A stretch of DNA of 64,000 bases, taken from NCBI GenBank assembly GCA_948439405.1, contig CAOJNB010000004.1, forward strand, positions 26,250 through 90,249, read 5' to 3'. Numbering within the stretch: position 1 is the first letter of the stretch; every line of letters starts with the position of its first letter. A model generated the notes under the pieces. That model was not told the DNA's origin, made no database searches, and saw nothing but the letters and a program-made list of their open reading frames with translations. This stretch comes from an uncultured Coriobacteriaceae bacterium (GTDB lineage Bacteria; Actinomycetota; Coriobacteriia; Coriobacteriales; Atopobiaceae). Made by a program: the position numbers and the translations under genes. Of this stretch, positions 1-7,896 are shown piece after piece.

Positions 1-1592
1 TCCGCTCCGCCGCGCGCGCCGTGCGCGAGGGCCGCCTCGAGCGGGGCGCCGTGGAGGAGTCCGCCTCCCGCGTCGCCGCGCTCGCACGGCGCTGGGGGCA
101 CGCGGGGGAGCGCGCCCCCGCCGGCGGGGCCGACGCCGCCCGCTGGCGCGCGGTCGCGCGCGAGGCGGCGCTCGCGGGCCAGGTGCTGCTCGCCAACGAC
201 GGCGTCCTGCCGATCGCCGCGGGAGCCCGCGTCGCGCTCGTCGGGCCGTGGGCCTTATCGCCCCGCATCCAGGGCACGGGCTCGGCCCAGGTGGAGCCCC
301 GCCGCGTGGCGACGCTCGCCGGGGCGGCCCCGGGCTGGGAGCTCGCGGCGGGCTGCCGCGCCGACGGCACCACCGACGAGGCGCTGCTCGCCGCCGCCCG
401 CGCGGCCGCGTCGCGCGCCGACGTCGCCGTGGTCGCGCTCGGGCTCCCCGCCGCCTGCGAGTCCGAGGGCTTCGACCGCGACGACCTGCGCCTGCCGGAG
501 GGCTGCGACCGCCTGGTGCGCGCGGTCGCCGCGACGGGGACCCCGTGCGTCGTCGTGCTGCAGACGGGGGGTCCCGTGGAGCTGCCGTGGGCCGACGAGG
601 TCTCCGCGATCCTGTGGTCGGGGCTCGCCGGCGAGGCGGGCGCCGAGGCCTGCCTCGACGTGCTCGAGGGGCGCGCGGACGCGGCGGGCAGGCTCGCGGA
701 GACGTGGCCCGCCTCCCTCGACGACGTCCCCTGCGCCGGGGACTGGCGCGAGGGCGGGACGGACGCGCGCTACCGCGAGGGCCTCCTCGTCGGCTACCGC
801 CACTGCGCCTCAGCGGGCGTGCGGCCGCGCTTCGCCTTCGGCCACGGGCTCTCCTACGCGCGCTTCTCCTACGCCGACCTCGAGGCGGGCGAGGCAGAGG
901 CGAGCTTCGCGGTCGCGAACGGGTCGGGGCGCGCCGGCGTCGAGGTGTGCCAGGTCTACGTCGCGCCCCCCGAGGGCGTACCCTACCGGCCGCGGCTGCG
1001 GCTCGCCGGGTTCGCGCGCGTCGGGCTGGCGGCGGGGGAGTCCCGGCGCGTGCGCGTCGCGCTCGACCCGCGGGCCTTCCAGGCGTGGGACGGCAGCTGG
1101 CGCAGGATCGGCGGCACGTACCGCGTGCTCGTCGCCCGCTCCTCGGAGGACGTGCGCCTCGAGGCGGCGGTCGAGGTGGCGGGCGAGCGGCCCGAGGCTC
1201 CCGCGTGGCAGCGGGGCAGCTGGTACGAGCGGCCCTGCGGCCAGCCGCCCGAGGAGGGCTTCGCGCGCGTCCCGGGCGTCGGGCACGCGGGGGGCGCCCG
1301 CGGGGAGGGGACCTACGACGAGCGCTCCTCGCTGCTCGAGCTCTCGCGCGACTCCCGGCTCGCCCGGCTCGTCACGCGCGTCGTGCGCTGGGGCGTGGGG
1401 CGCGACTACCGCGACCACGAGGACGCAGAGGCGTCCCGGGCGCTGGGCCTCTACTCGAGCGTGAGCGTGCCGCTGTTCGTGCTCGCGAACAACTCGTCGG
1501 GCCTGTTCCCGGGCTGGCTCGCCCGCCTGCTCGTCGCCTGCGCGAGGCGCGGGGCGCGCCGCCGCGCGCGGAGAGGCCGGCGGGACGCCTAG
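1..1592 (+). CDS. Glycoside hydrolase family 3 beta-glucosidase-like, C-terminal part (5' partial)
   Basis: The frame is open from the first complete codon at base 3, so the start and most of the N-terminal barrel lie upstream. The first residues resemble the helix that closes the GH3 barrel. The alpha/beta sandwich follows, with CESEGFDRDDLRLP (the region that supplies the acid/base in this family), AGRLAETWPASL and FGHGLSYARFSY, then a fibronectin-III-like domain ending near base 1190. The last ~130 residues match no part of the family that I recognise. GH3 enzymes remove terminal beta-linked sugars from plant or host glycans. I see no membrane segment. The catalytic nucleophile is outside the window, so activity cannot be judged. 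The TAG stop overlaps the stop of the convergent exonuclease gene. Confidence 0.88.
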   Translation, partial: RSAARAVREGRLERGAVEESASRVAALARRWGHAGERAPAGGADAARWRAVAREAALAGQVLLANDGVLPIAAGARVALVGPWALSPRIQGTGSAQVEPRRVATLAGAAPGWELAAGCRADGTTDEALLAAARAAASRADVAVVALGLPAACESEGFDRDDLRLPEGCDRLVRAVAATGTPCVVVLQTGGPVELPWADEVSAILWSGLAGEAGAEACLDVLEGRADAAGRLAETWPASLDDVPCAGDWREGGTDARYREGLLVGYRHCASAGVRPRFAFGHGLSYARFSYADLEAGEAEASFAVANGSGRAGVEVCQVYVAPPEGVPYRPRLRLAGFARVGLAAGESRRVRVALDPRAFQAWDGSWRRIGGTYRVLVARSSEDVRLEAAVEVAGERPEAPAWQRGSWYERPCGQPPEEGFARVPGVGHAGGARGEGTYDERSSLLELSRDSRLARLVTRVVRWGVGRDYRDHEDAEASRALGLYSSVSVPLFVLANNSSGLFPGWLARLLVACARRGARRRARRGRRDA

Positions 1593-2548
1593 AGCATGTT
1601 CCTGAGCGCGAACTCCGCCTGCACGGTGCGCAGCATCAGGTCCACGTCCTCGAGGCCCAGGTGGCGCTCCTCCTCGTCGGCGGCGAGGGTGCCGCGCCTG
1701 CGCGCCCAGTTCTCGAGCGCGGCGGGGGCGAGCTCGCGGGGGATGCTGCGGGCGTCCACGTCGATGCGGCGGCACACGTCGCGGGTGTCCACGATCGTGA
1801 CCTTGTTCGCCTTGCGCGCCTCGGCGTAGCCGTCCAGGTGGAGGGTGAACCAGGAGTCCTCGAAGGCGGCGTTGTGCGCGAGGTAGGGGTAGCGCGTGAG
1901 GACCTTGAGCAGGGCCTTCTGCACCCGCGCGTCCTGGCGGAAGGGGGTCCTGCCCGCGAGGGTCGCGTAGTCGACGTGGTGGATGTCCTCGAGCGGCACC
2001 CCGTCGGCGTAGCGTTCGGGGATGCCGAAGAAGGCCATGTGGCCCTCCTCGGGGACGGCGTCGGGCGCGAGCCGCATGAACTCGAAGCCCACGTTGATGA
2101 CGTAGCCGCGGTCCGGGTAGCGGTCCGTCGTCTCGATGTCGATGCCGCACACCACGCCCGAGACGCGCGCCTCCACGTAGGCGATCGCGAGGTCGTCGAG
2201 GGTGGGGCCGGCGGTGCGGCGCACCTTGGCCGGGGTGCGGCGCTGCAGCTTGGCGACGCCGCGGACGAGGTCGTCGTCCGAGAGCGAGCGCGCGAGGCTG
2301 CGGCCGCCCACGTCGCGCAGGCGGGCCGCGCCGATGTCGTCGCACAGCGCGCGGTTGCGGTCGGCGAGCTGGCGGACGACGTCGAAGTCGAAGGGCTCCT
2401 CGCCGCGCGGGGCCTCGAACCAGGCGTCGCGCAGCAGCCCGATGGCCTCCTCGTTGCGCATGCGCTCGGCGGTGAGCGCCGCGTCGTCGGAGACGATGCC
2501 GGGCAGGGTGAAGGTGTTGGCGAGCTCGATCGCCTGCGCGAGGTCCAC
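1589..2548 (-). CDS. DnaQ-like 3'-5' exonuclease domain protein
   Basis: Encodes 319 residues from a GTG start. The exonuclease fold lies in the C-terminal half. GIDIETT near residue 135 supplies the first acidic pair, HNAAFEDSWF near 225 the second motif, and HLGLEDVD near 295 the His/Asp of a DEDDh site, so a metal-dependent nuclease is likely. The first ~120 residues are charged and helical and I do not recognise them. It is the last gene of a three-gene operon, 3 bases after the SRPBCC gene. The substrate is not evident; it is not a polymerase epsilon subunit by length or context. Confidence 0.8.
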   Translation of the reverse strand: MDLAQAIELANTFTLPGIVSDDAALTAERMRNEEAIGLLRDAWFEAPRGEEPFDFDVVRQLADRNRALCDDIGAARLRDVGGRSLARSLSDDDLVRGVAKLQRRTPAKVRRTAGPTLDDLAIAYVEARVSGVVCGIDIETTDRYPDRGYVINVGFEFMRLAPDAVPEEGHMAFFGIPERYADGVPLEDIHHVDYATLAGRTPFRQDARVQKALLKVLTRYPYLAHNAAFEDSWFTLHLDGYAEARKANKVTIVDTRDVCRRIDVDARSIPRELAPAALENWARRRGTLAADEEERHLGLEDVDLMLRTVQAEFALRNML

Positions 2549-2551
2549 GGC

Positions 2552-3184
2552 CTAGCCCCTGCGGGCCCGGGAGCCCAGCATGAACGCGGCCGCCAGCGCG
2601 CAGCCCGCGAAGGCGAGGCCGCCGGCCGCGCGCAGGGCCGCGCGCGTCATCGGCCAGCTGCGCACCGGGGCGCCCGAGGGCTCGCCGCGCATCCCGTCGG
2701 CGGGCCAGATGCCGTCCTCGAGGATGCACTTGAGGTAGGCGTCGTCGCGACGCATCGCGTCGAGCAGGTCGCGCTCCGCCGCGCGGGTCGTCCCGAGCAG
2801 GTCGAGCAGGACGAAGTTCGCCACGCTCCCCACGCGGCCCTCGCGCAGGCCGAACTCCTCGGCGCAGGTGAGCCGGCAGGAGCCTGCCGAGGTGGGGACG
2901 CAGACGAGGCTGGTGGAGGCGAAGCCGCCGTCGCTGGAGACCTCGACGCGGAAGCCCGCACCGCCGTGCTCGCAGCGCACGACCCGTCCCTCGGCCTCGT
3001 AGGGCACGCCGCCCACGCGGCGGCACCAGCGCACGCGCGCCGGCTCGCCGCAGGCTCCCTCCTCCACCTCGAGCCACAGGTGGTCCGGGCTCCAGCGCGC
3101 GTAGGTGTCGGGGAGCGCGCGCAGCCACTCCCAGACGCGCTCGGCGGGGACGGAGAGGTCGACGGTATCGACGAGTCGGGTCAT
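2552..3184 (-). CDS. SRPBCC-family protein with C-terminal membrane anchor
   Basis: Encodes 210 residues. The N-terminus (VDTVDLSVPAERVWEWL) is the usual entry strand and helix of the START/polyketide-cyclase fold, and alternating strands continue to about residue 150. Such proteins bind a hydrophobic ligand in a deep pocket. Residues ~185-205 form one hydrophobic Ala/Leu segment followed by Arg residues, which suggests a membrane tail with the domain in the cytoplasm. The ATG lies 8 bases after the glycosyltransferase stop, so the two are co-transcribed and probably translationally coupled. The ligand is unknown. The much longer upstream open frame is the antisense shadow of the glycosyltransferase gene. 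Confidence 0.75.
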   Translation of the reverse strand: MTRLVDTVDLSVPAERVWEWLRALPDTYARWSPDHLWLEVEEGACGEPARVRWCRRVGGVPYEAEGRVVRCEHGGAGFRVEVSSDGGFASTSLVCVPTSAGSCRLTCAEEFGLREGRVGSVANFVLLDLLGTTRAAERDLLDAMRRDDAYLKCILEDGIWPADGMRGEPSGAPVRSWPMTRAALRAAGGLAFAGCALAAAFMLGSRARRG

Positions 3185-3192
3185 GCGATCAC

Positions 3193-4230
3193 CTAGTTGA
3201 ACTTGACGACGCGGTTGGCGAGGCGGTAGCCGGCGATGGTGATCCGGGAGCCGAGGCGCCCGGGCAGGTTGCAGGCGAGGCCCATGAGCCCGTGGCGGCA
3301 GCGCCTCCACAGGCGGCGGTCGTAGGCGCGCAGGTCGTCCCACAGGCGCGTGAGCTCGTCCTCGGCGTCGGGCCGGTCGGAGAGGCGGGTGAAGATCGAG
3401 CAGATCGCCATCATGATCACGAAGTAGTTGACCATGTAGCTGCGCAGGCGCACGTTCGCGACGTCGCGGTAGGGGTGGTAGCACCCCATCATCACGCGGG
3501 TGATGCGCAGCTGCTGGTCGATGCGCCCCGCCATGACGCGCTCGTTGACGGACTGGTCCTCGCGCCCGATGAAGTAGCGGTACATGTCGCAGGGCACGTA
3601 GAACATGGTCCGGCAGTGCGGCAGGGGCTGCCAGGCGTAGATGTTGTCCACGTAGAAGGTGTGGGGCGGGAGGGGCGGCTCGCAGGCGCGCAGCATCTCG
3701 GTGCGGTAGGTGAGCGCGTGCATGAGCAGGTTGCGCGTCATCGGGAAGTGCCCGACCTCGTCCCAGCCGAACGGACGCATCTCGGGGAGGATCCCCTCGT
3801 AGCCCACCTCGTTGGCCTTGCCCTCGAGCGCGTGGTCGTAGACGTAGTTCGTCACGAACAGGTCCACCTGCTCGTCGCGGCCGAGCTGGTCGCGGATCGC
3901 GGAGAGCAGCTTGGCGACGCCCGCGGCCGACAGCCAGTCGTCGGAGTCGACGACCTTGTAGTAGAGGCCGTCCGCCTCGCGGAGCCCGGCGAGCACCGCC
4001 GTGCCGTGTCCGCCGTTGGGCTGGTGGACCGCCTTCACGAGGGCGGGGTAGTCGGCCGCCCACTGGTCGGCGCGCGCGGCGGTGTCGTCCTTGTCCGACC
4101 CGTCGTCGACGATCACGACCTGGACGTCGTCCGCCCAGCCGGAGCCCTCGAGGATCGAGGTGATGCAGGTGTCCATGTAGGAGGCGGAGTTGTAGCAGGG
4201 GATGCCGAAGGTGATGGTCTTCTGGCTCAC
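3193..4230 (-). CDS. Family 2 glycosyltransferase
   Basis: Encodes 345 residues from GTG, with a GAAAGG-type ribosome site. It has a GT-A fold. The N-terminus (ITFGIPCYNSASYMDTCI) binds the nucleotide, VIVDDGSDKDDT near residue 40 is typical of the family, and VVDSDDWL near 95 holds the metal-binding DxD. The C-terminal 200 residues are Tyr- and Trp-rich and lack obvious membrane spans, so the enzyme is probably cytoplasmic and adds a sugar to a wall or capsule precursor. It is the first gene of the operon with the SRPBCC and exonuclease genes. Donor and acceptor cannot be read from sequence. Confidence 0.9.
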   Translation of the reverse strand: MSQKTITFGIPCYNSASYMDTCITSILEGSGWADDVQVVIVDDGSDKDDTAARADQWAADYPALVKAVHQPNGGHGTAVLAGLREADGLYYKVVDSDDWLSAAGVAKLLSAIRDQLGRDEQVDLFVTNYVYDHALEGKANEVGYEGILPEMRPFGWDEVGHFPMTRNLLMHALTYRTEMLRACEPPLPPHTFYVDNIYAWQPLPHCRTMFYVPCDMYRYFIGREDQSVNERVMAGRIDQQLRITRVMMGCYHPYRDVANVRLRSYMVNYFVIMMAICSIFTRLSDRPDAEDELTRLWDDLRAYDRRLWRRCRHGLMGLACNLPGRLGSRITIAGYRLANRVVKFN

Positions 4231-4274
4231 GTCGCGCCTTTCTCTCTGCGTCCCGCCGGGCGGGCCGTCGCTTG

Positions 4275-4280
4275 ATGATA
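4275..4280 (-). promoter_or_regulatory. Probable -10 box (TATCAT) of the glycosyltransferase operon
   Basis: On the minus strand this reads TATCAT, the same hexamer found before several other genes in the window. It lies 45 bases before the GTG start in a short AT-richer patch. No convincing -35 box is seen 16-18 bases upstream. Confidence 0.4.
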
Positions 4281-4319
4281 CAACGCATCCGATGCGACGC
4301 GCCCTCTAGGACGTCTGCG

Positions 4320-5171
4320 CTAGCGGGGCTCCCGCCCGTCGCGGAACGTGAGCATCATCTCCCCCGTGAGGCTCATGTCGTCGCCCTGGCCCTCGATCTC
4401 GTAGCGCGAGAACCAGGTCGCCTCCCTGAGCTCGCGCGGGTCGAGGCGCACCTCGCTCGGTCCCACCACGTCGCAGTAGAAGCCCGCGAGGATGTCGCTG
4501 GCGATGCCCCAGGGCTGGCTCTTGTAGTAGCGGATGTTGCCGACGCGCAGCCCGACCTCCTCCATGACCTCGCGCTCGACCGTCTGCTCGAGGGTCTCGC
4601 CGAACTCGGTGAAGCCGGCGACGAGGGCGTAGGAGGACTGGGGGCGGTCGGCGTAGCGCGTCATCAGCAGGCGGTCGCCGTCGGTGACGCCGATGATCAC
4701 GGCCGGCTGCACCTTGGGGTAGATGCGCCTGCCGCAGGCGGGGCAGTCGATGGCGCGCTCGTCGCGCGTGAGCCGCGTGGGGTGCCCGCAGCGCCCGCAG
4801 AACAGGTTGTGGCGGTACCAGCGCAGCAGCTGGTAGGCGGAGAAGGAGGCGAAGACGAGGGCGCGCTCGACGCCGGGGCGCCTGCGCACGTCGCGCAGGG
4901 AGACGTAGGCGTGCGCGCCGGCGACCTCGCACTCGTCGGCGGGACACCCCCAGAACTCCATGTCCCCGATCGCGAAGAGGCGGACGAGGTCGGTGCCGGG
5001 TGCCGCGTCGCCCACGCGGGGCAGCGTCGAGGCAATCTTCCCCCACGACTCGCCGTCGCCCGCCACGAGCACGGAGTCGTGGCGGAAGTGGAACAGGAAG
5101 TCGTCCGGGCGCGCGACGGCGTCGGGGGCGAACTGGTTGCGGAGCCTGAGCGGCTCGATGTCCTGGAGCAT
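4320..5171 (-). CDS. nudC: NAD(+) diphosphatase (NudC-type Nudix hydrolase)
   Basis: Encodes 283 residues. The order is an N-terminal domain, then a four-cysteine zinc ribbon (CGRCG near residue 123 and CPACG near 142), then the Nudix box at ~185-207 (GFTEFGETLEQTVEREVMEE, with its REVMEE core), and then SQPWGIASD. That last string corresponds to the SQPWPFPxS motif that marks NADH/NAD-RNA pyrophosphatases, here with several changes. Family enzymes split NAD(H) into NMN(H) and AMP or remove NAD caps from RNA. I chose the ATG at 5169-5171 because it opens the conserved domain 25 bases after the nagB stop. It is co-directional with nagB and probably co-transcribed. Confidence 0.88.
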   Translation of the reverse strand: MLQDIEPLRLRNQFAPDAVARPDDFLFHFRHDSVLVAGDGESWGKIASTLPRVGDAAPGTDLVRLFAIGDMEFWGCPADECEVAGAHAYVSLRDVRRRPGVERALVFASFSAYQLLRWYRHNLFCGRCGHPTRLTRDERAIDCPACGRRIYPKVQPAVIIGVTDGDRLLMTRYADRPQSSYALVAGFTEFGETLEQTVEREVMEEVGLRVGNIRYYKSQPWGIASDILAGFYCDVVGPSEVRLDPRELREATWFSRYEIEGQGDDMSLTGEMMLTFRDGREPR

Positions 5172-5196
5172 CGGTTCCCTCCCTCGCGCCGGCGGC

Positions 5197-5934
5197 CTAG
5201 CCCAGCTCCGGGCACAGGGAGAGGGCGTCCTCGTCGGCCACCAGGGTGCAGTCCGCGTGCAGCCGCAGGACCGAGGCGGGGCAGGCGGGCGTGACGGGCC
5301 CGAGGCACAGGGCGCGCACCGCCTCGGCCTTGGCACGGCCGCTGGCCAGCACCAGCACCCGCCTCGAGCGCATGATCGCGTCCATGCCCACCGTGACGGC
5401 GTGCGTCGGCACCTGGTCGGGCGAGTCGAAGAAGCGGCTGTTGTCCCGGATCGTCTCCCCGGCGAGCGCGACGACGTGCGTCCCGGTGGGGAAGGCGTCG
5501 GCGGGCTCGTTGAAGCCGACGTGGCCGTTCCCGCCGATGCCGAGAAGCTGCAGGTCCGGGTAGCCGGCGGCCTCGAGCGCGGCGTCGTAGGCGCGGCAGA
5601 CGGCGTCCATGTCGTCTCCGCAGCCGTCCGGCACGTGGGTGCGCTCCGGGGCGAGGCCCACGGGGCCGAACAGGTGCCGGTCCATGAACCAGCGGAAGCT
5701 CTGGGGGTCCTCGGGCGGGAGCCCCAGGTACTCGTCGAGGTTGAAGGTCGTGACGCCGGAGAGGTCCAGGTCGCCGGCGACGCAGCGCTCGGCGAGCCGC
5801 GCGTAGGTCCCCTCGGGGGTCGAGCCCGTCGCGAGGCCGAGCACCGCGTCGGGACGGAGCGTCACCAGCGCCCCGATCACGTTCGCGGCCCTCCGGCTCA
5901 TGTCCTCGTAGTCCCTCGCCCTGACGACCCTCAT
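5197..5934 (-). CDS. nagB: Glucosamine-6-phosphate deaminase
   Basis: Encodes 245 residues, the usual length for the short bacterial form. It converts glucosamine-6-phosphate to fructose-6-phosphate and ammonia, feeding amino sugars into glycolysis. LGLATGSTPEGTY near residue 33 binds phosphate, TTFNLDEYLG near 62 carries the catalytic Asp, and GIGGNGHVGFNEP near 130 and the nearby His follow the NagB pattern. It leads the nagB-nudC unit and is divergent from the phosphodiesterase gene. No nagA is present in the window. Confidence 0.94.
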   Translation of the reverse strand: MRVVRARDYEDMSRRAANVIGALVTLRPDAVLGLATGSTPEGTYARLAERCVAGDLDLSGVTTFNLDEYLGLPPEDPQSFRWFMDRHLFGPVGLAPERTHVPDGCGDDMDAVCRAYDAALEAAGYPDLQLLGIGGNGHVGFNEPADAFPTGTHVVALAGETIRDNSRFFDSPDQVPTHAVTVGMDAIMRSRRVLVLASGRAKAEAVRALCLGPVTPACPASVLRLHADCTLVADEDALSLCPELG

Positions 5935-5968
5935 GCGGCACCTCCCGACTCGTCCTGCGGCCCTAGGG

Positions 5969-5974
5969 TACCAT
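5969..5974 (+). promoter_or_regulatory. Possible -10 box (TACCAT) of the phosphodiesterase gene
   Basis: TACCAT lies 44 bases before the ATG at 6019 in the 84-base divergent gap. It sits beside the palindrome CCCTAGGG at 5961-5968, which could be an operator or chance. A -35 box is not visible. Confidence 0.3.
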
Positions 5975-6018
5975 CGGGACCAGGCCGCCTCGCGGCCGCT
6001 CGTCGAAGGAGGCATCGC

Positions 6019-6933
6019 ATGGGCAGGAGCACGTTCGCAAGGTCGCTCGCCCGCGGGGTCGCCGCGGGCGCCGCAGCGGGGGCCCTCGTCGCGGCGGGCG
6101 CCGCCTGGGCCGTCGCGCCGAGGCGCGACCCGGGGGCGGACGCCCTGTGGGAGGAAGTCGGCAGGCACCGCTTCGCCCACCGCGGCCTGCACGATTCGGA
6201 GGCGGGCGTCCCGGAGAACTCGCTCGCCGCCTTCCGCCTCGCCCGCGCCGGAGGCTTCGCCTCCGAGCTCGACGTCCGGCTCACCGCCGACGGCGTCCCG
6301 GTCGTGGTCCACGACGCGGACCTCGCGCGCGTGTGCGGGGTCCCGGGGACCGTCGAGCGGCTCACCCTGCGCCAGCTGGGGGCCTACCGCCTCTGCGGCA
6401 CCGACGAGCGCGTCCCCACGCTCGACGAGGTGCTCGACGTCTACGACCGCGGCCTCGCCGACGAGCCCGCCCCGCCGCTGCTGGTCGAGCTGAAGGTCGC
6501 CGGCAACGCGGGCGCCCTGTGCGAGCGGACCATGCGGGCCCTGGACGCCCGCGACGTGCGCTACGTGGTGGAGAGCTTCGACCCGCGCGCGCTCGCCTGG
6601 CTGCGCCGCAGGCGCCCCGAGGTCGTGCGCGGTCAGCTCACGGAGGCCTTCCTCGACGACGCCGACCTCTCCTGGCCGATGCGCCTGGGGGCCGCGGCCT
6701 GCGTCTCGACGCTCGCCTCGGACGCGCTGGCGCGACCGGACTTCGTCGCCTGCAGGATCTCCGACCGAGACCTGCCCGCGGTGCGCCTGGCCTGCGGCCG
6801 CATGGGCGCGCACCTCGCGCTCTGGACCGTGCGCACCCCCGCCGAGCTCGCCGTCGCCGACGAGCTGGGGGCGCCCGCGATCTTCGAGGGGTTCGTGCCG
6901 GACTCGCCGCTGCGCCCCGAGGCCTCCCGCTAG
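6019..6933 (+). CDS. Membrane-anchored glycerophosphodiester phosphodiesterase
   Basis: Encodes 304 residues starting 8 bases after AAGGAGG. A hydrophobic Ala/Gly/Val segment at ~15-37 is an N-terminal anchor or uncleaved signal, which places the enzyme outside or facing the outside. The TIM barrel begins with FAHRGLHDS near residue 52. ENSLAAF, ELDVRLTADGVPVVVHD and ELKV carry the expected metal-binding Glu/Asp and catalytic His residues. The family hydrolyses glycerophosphodiesters to glycerol-3-phosphate and an alcohol. The stop shares CTAG with the convergent PAP2 gene. Confidence 0.9.
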   Translation: MGRSTFARSLARGVAAGAAAGALVAAGAAWAVAPRRDPGADALWEEVGRHRFAHRGLHDSEAGVPENSLAAFRLARAGGFASELDVRLTADGVPVVVHDADLARVCGVPGTVERLTLRQLGAYRLCGTDERVPTLDEVLDVYDRGLADEPAPPLLVELKVAGNAGALCERTMRALDARDVRYVVESFDPRALAWLRRRRPEVVRGQLTEAFLDDADLSWPMRLGAAACVSTLASDALARPDFVACRISDRDLPAVRLACGRMGAHLALWTVRTPAELAVADELGAPAIFEGFVPDSPLRPEASR

Positions 6934-7892
6934 CGCCCGGCGCGCCGCCTGCGCGCGGCGTACCAGGCCGCCTCGACGGCCGCGGGCACGCCGAGCATCC
7001 CCGCGAGGCCGACGACGACGTAGGTCGCCAGGTACCCCCAGCGCTCGCCGAGCGCGCCGATCAGCGCGGGCTGGACGACGAGCACCACGGCGAGCAGGCA
7101 GGCGACGCCCGCCGCGACGCGCCAGGCGCGCAGGGCCGCGGGTGCCGCGTCGGTGTCGAAGTCGACGAGCCGGCGCTCGCCGAGCCATCCCGCGAGCGTG
7201 CCGAGCACGATGCCCGCGGCGCGGAAGCAGTCCGTCTGCATCTCGACCGGGTCCACGAGCAGCCCGCCGCCGACGCGGTCCACGGGGTAGGGGCGCAGCA
7301 GCGCGTAGGCGACGAGGCCCGCCGCGGCGAGCGCGCCCGCGAGCGCGACTGCGAGGTCCCGGGAGGGCTCATCCTCGACCGCGCGCCACCGGGCGCGCCC
7401 CGCCCAGACGGACGCGACGCCCACGGCGAGGCCGGCGAGCACGTCCTGCGGGGTGTGGACCCCGAGCAGGCAGCGCGACAGCCCCACGAGCGCGACGAGC
7501 GCCCAGGGCGCGACGCGCAGCCAGGCGGGGCCGCGCCCGCCAGCGGCGACGCCGCCCCACACGGAGGCCGCCTGCTGGGAGTGGCCGCTCGGGAAGGAGT
7601 AGCCGGTCGCGCCGTCGACGGCGAGCTCGCTCGGGACGACGCGGGGGTCGCGCACCCAGGGGCGGTAGCAGCAGACCGTGACCTTCAGGGCCTGGACGAC
7701 GAGCGAGCCTATCCCGAAGGAGAGGGCCAGCGAGGCACCGAGCCGCTTGTCGACGGCCCAGTAGACGACGAGCACCGCGACGAGGCACAGGGTGCCCGAG
7801 CCGAGCTCGGTCACGAGGGCGGCCGCATGCTCGAGGACGGGGCCGGCGGCCTCGCGCAGCTCCTGCAGGACGAGGAGGACTTCGACGTCCAT
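6930..7892 (-). CDS. PAP2-family membrane phosphatase
   Basis: Encodes 320 residues and is mostly hydrophobic, with about seven or eight membrane segments. The three acid-phosphatase signatures are in order: KVTVCCYRP near residue 69, YSFPSGHS near 98 and SRCLLGVHTPQD near 140. All catalytic His and Arg residues are present. Substrates in this family include phosphatidic acid, undecaprenyl pyrophosphate and sphingoid phosphates. It follows the EEP phosphatase gene by 4 bases, so the two phosphoesterases are probably one transcript and may act on related membrane substrates; the exact lipid is unknown. Confidence 0.92.
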   Translation of the reverse strand: MDVEVLLVLQELREAAGPVLEHAAALVTELGSGTLCLVAVLVVYWAVDKRLGASLALSFGIGSLVVQALKVTVCCYRPWVRDPRVVPSELAVDGATGYSFPSGHSQQAASVWGGVAAGGRGPAWLRVAPWALVALVGLSRCLLGVHTPQDVLAGLAVGVASVWAGRARWRAVEDEPSRDLAVALAGALAAAGLVAYALLRPYPVDRVGGGLLVDPVEMQTDCFRAAGIVLGTLAGWLGERRLVDFDTDAAPAALRAWRVAAGVACLLAVVLVVQPALIGALGERWGYLATYVVVGLAGMLGVPAAVEAAWYAARRRRAGR

Positions 7893-7896
7893 GGCG

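Noticed and set aside
248..3196. 982-residue plus-strand frame over the GH3 end and the exonuclease/SRPBCC genes
   Set aside because: Arg- and Gly-rich shadow; both genes it covers have clear motifs.
5961..5968. CCCTAGGG palindrome between nagB and the phosphodiesterase gene
   Set aside because: Only 8 bases, no second copy found; could be chance.
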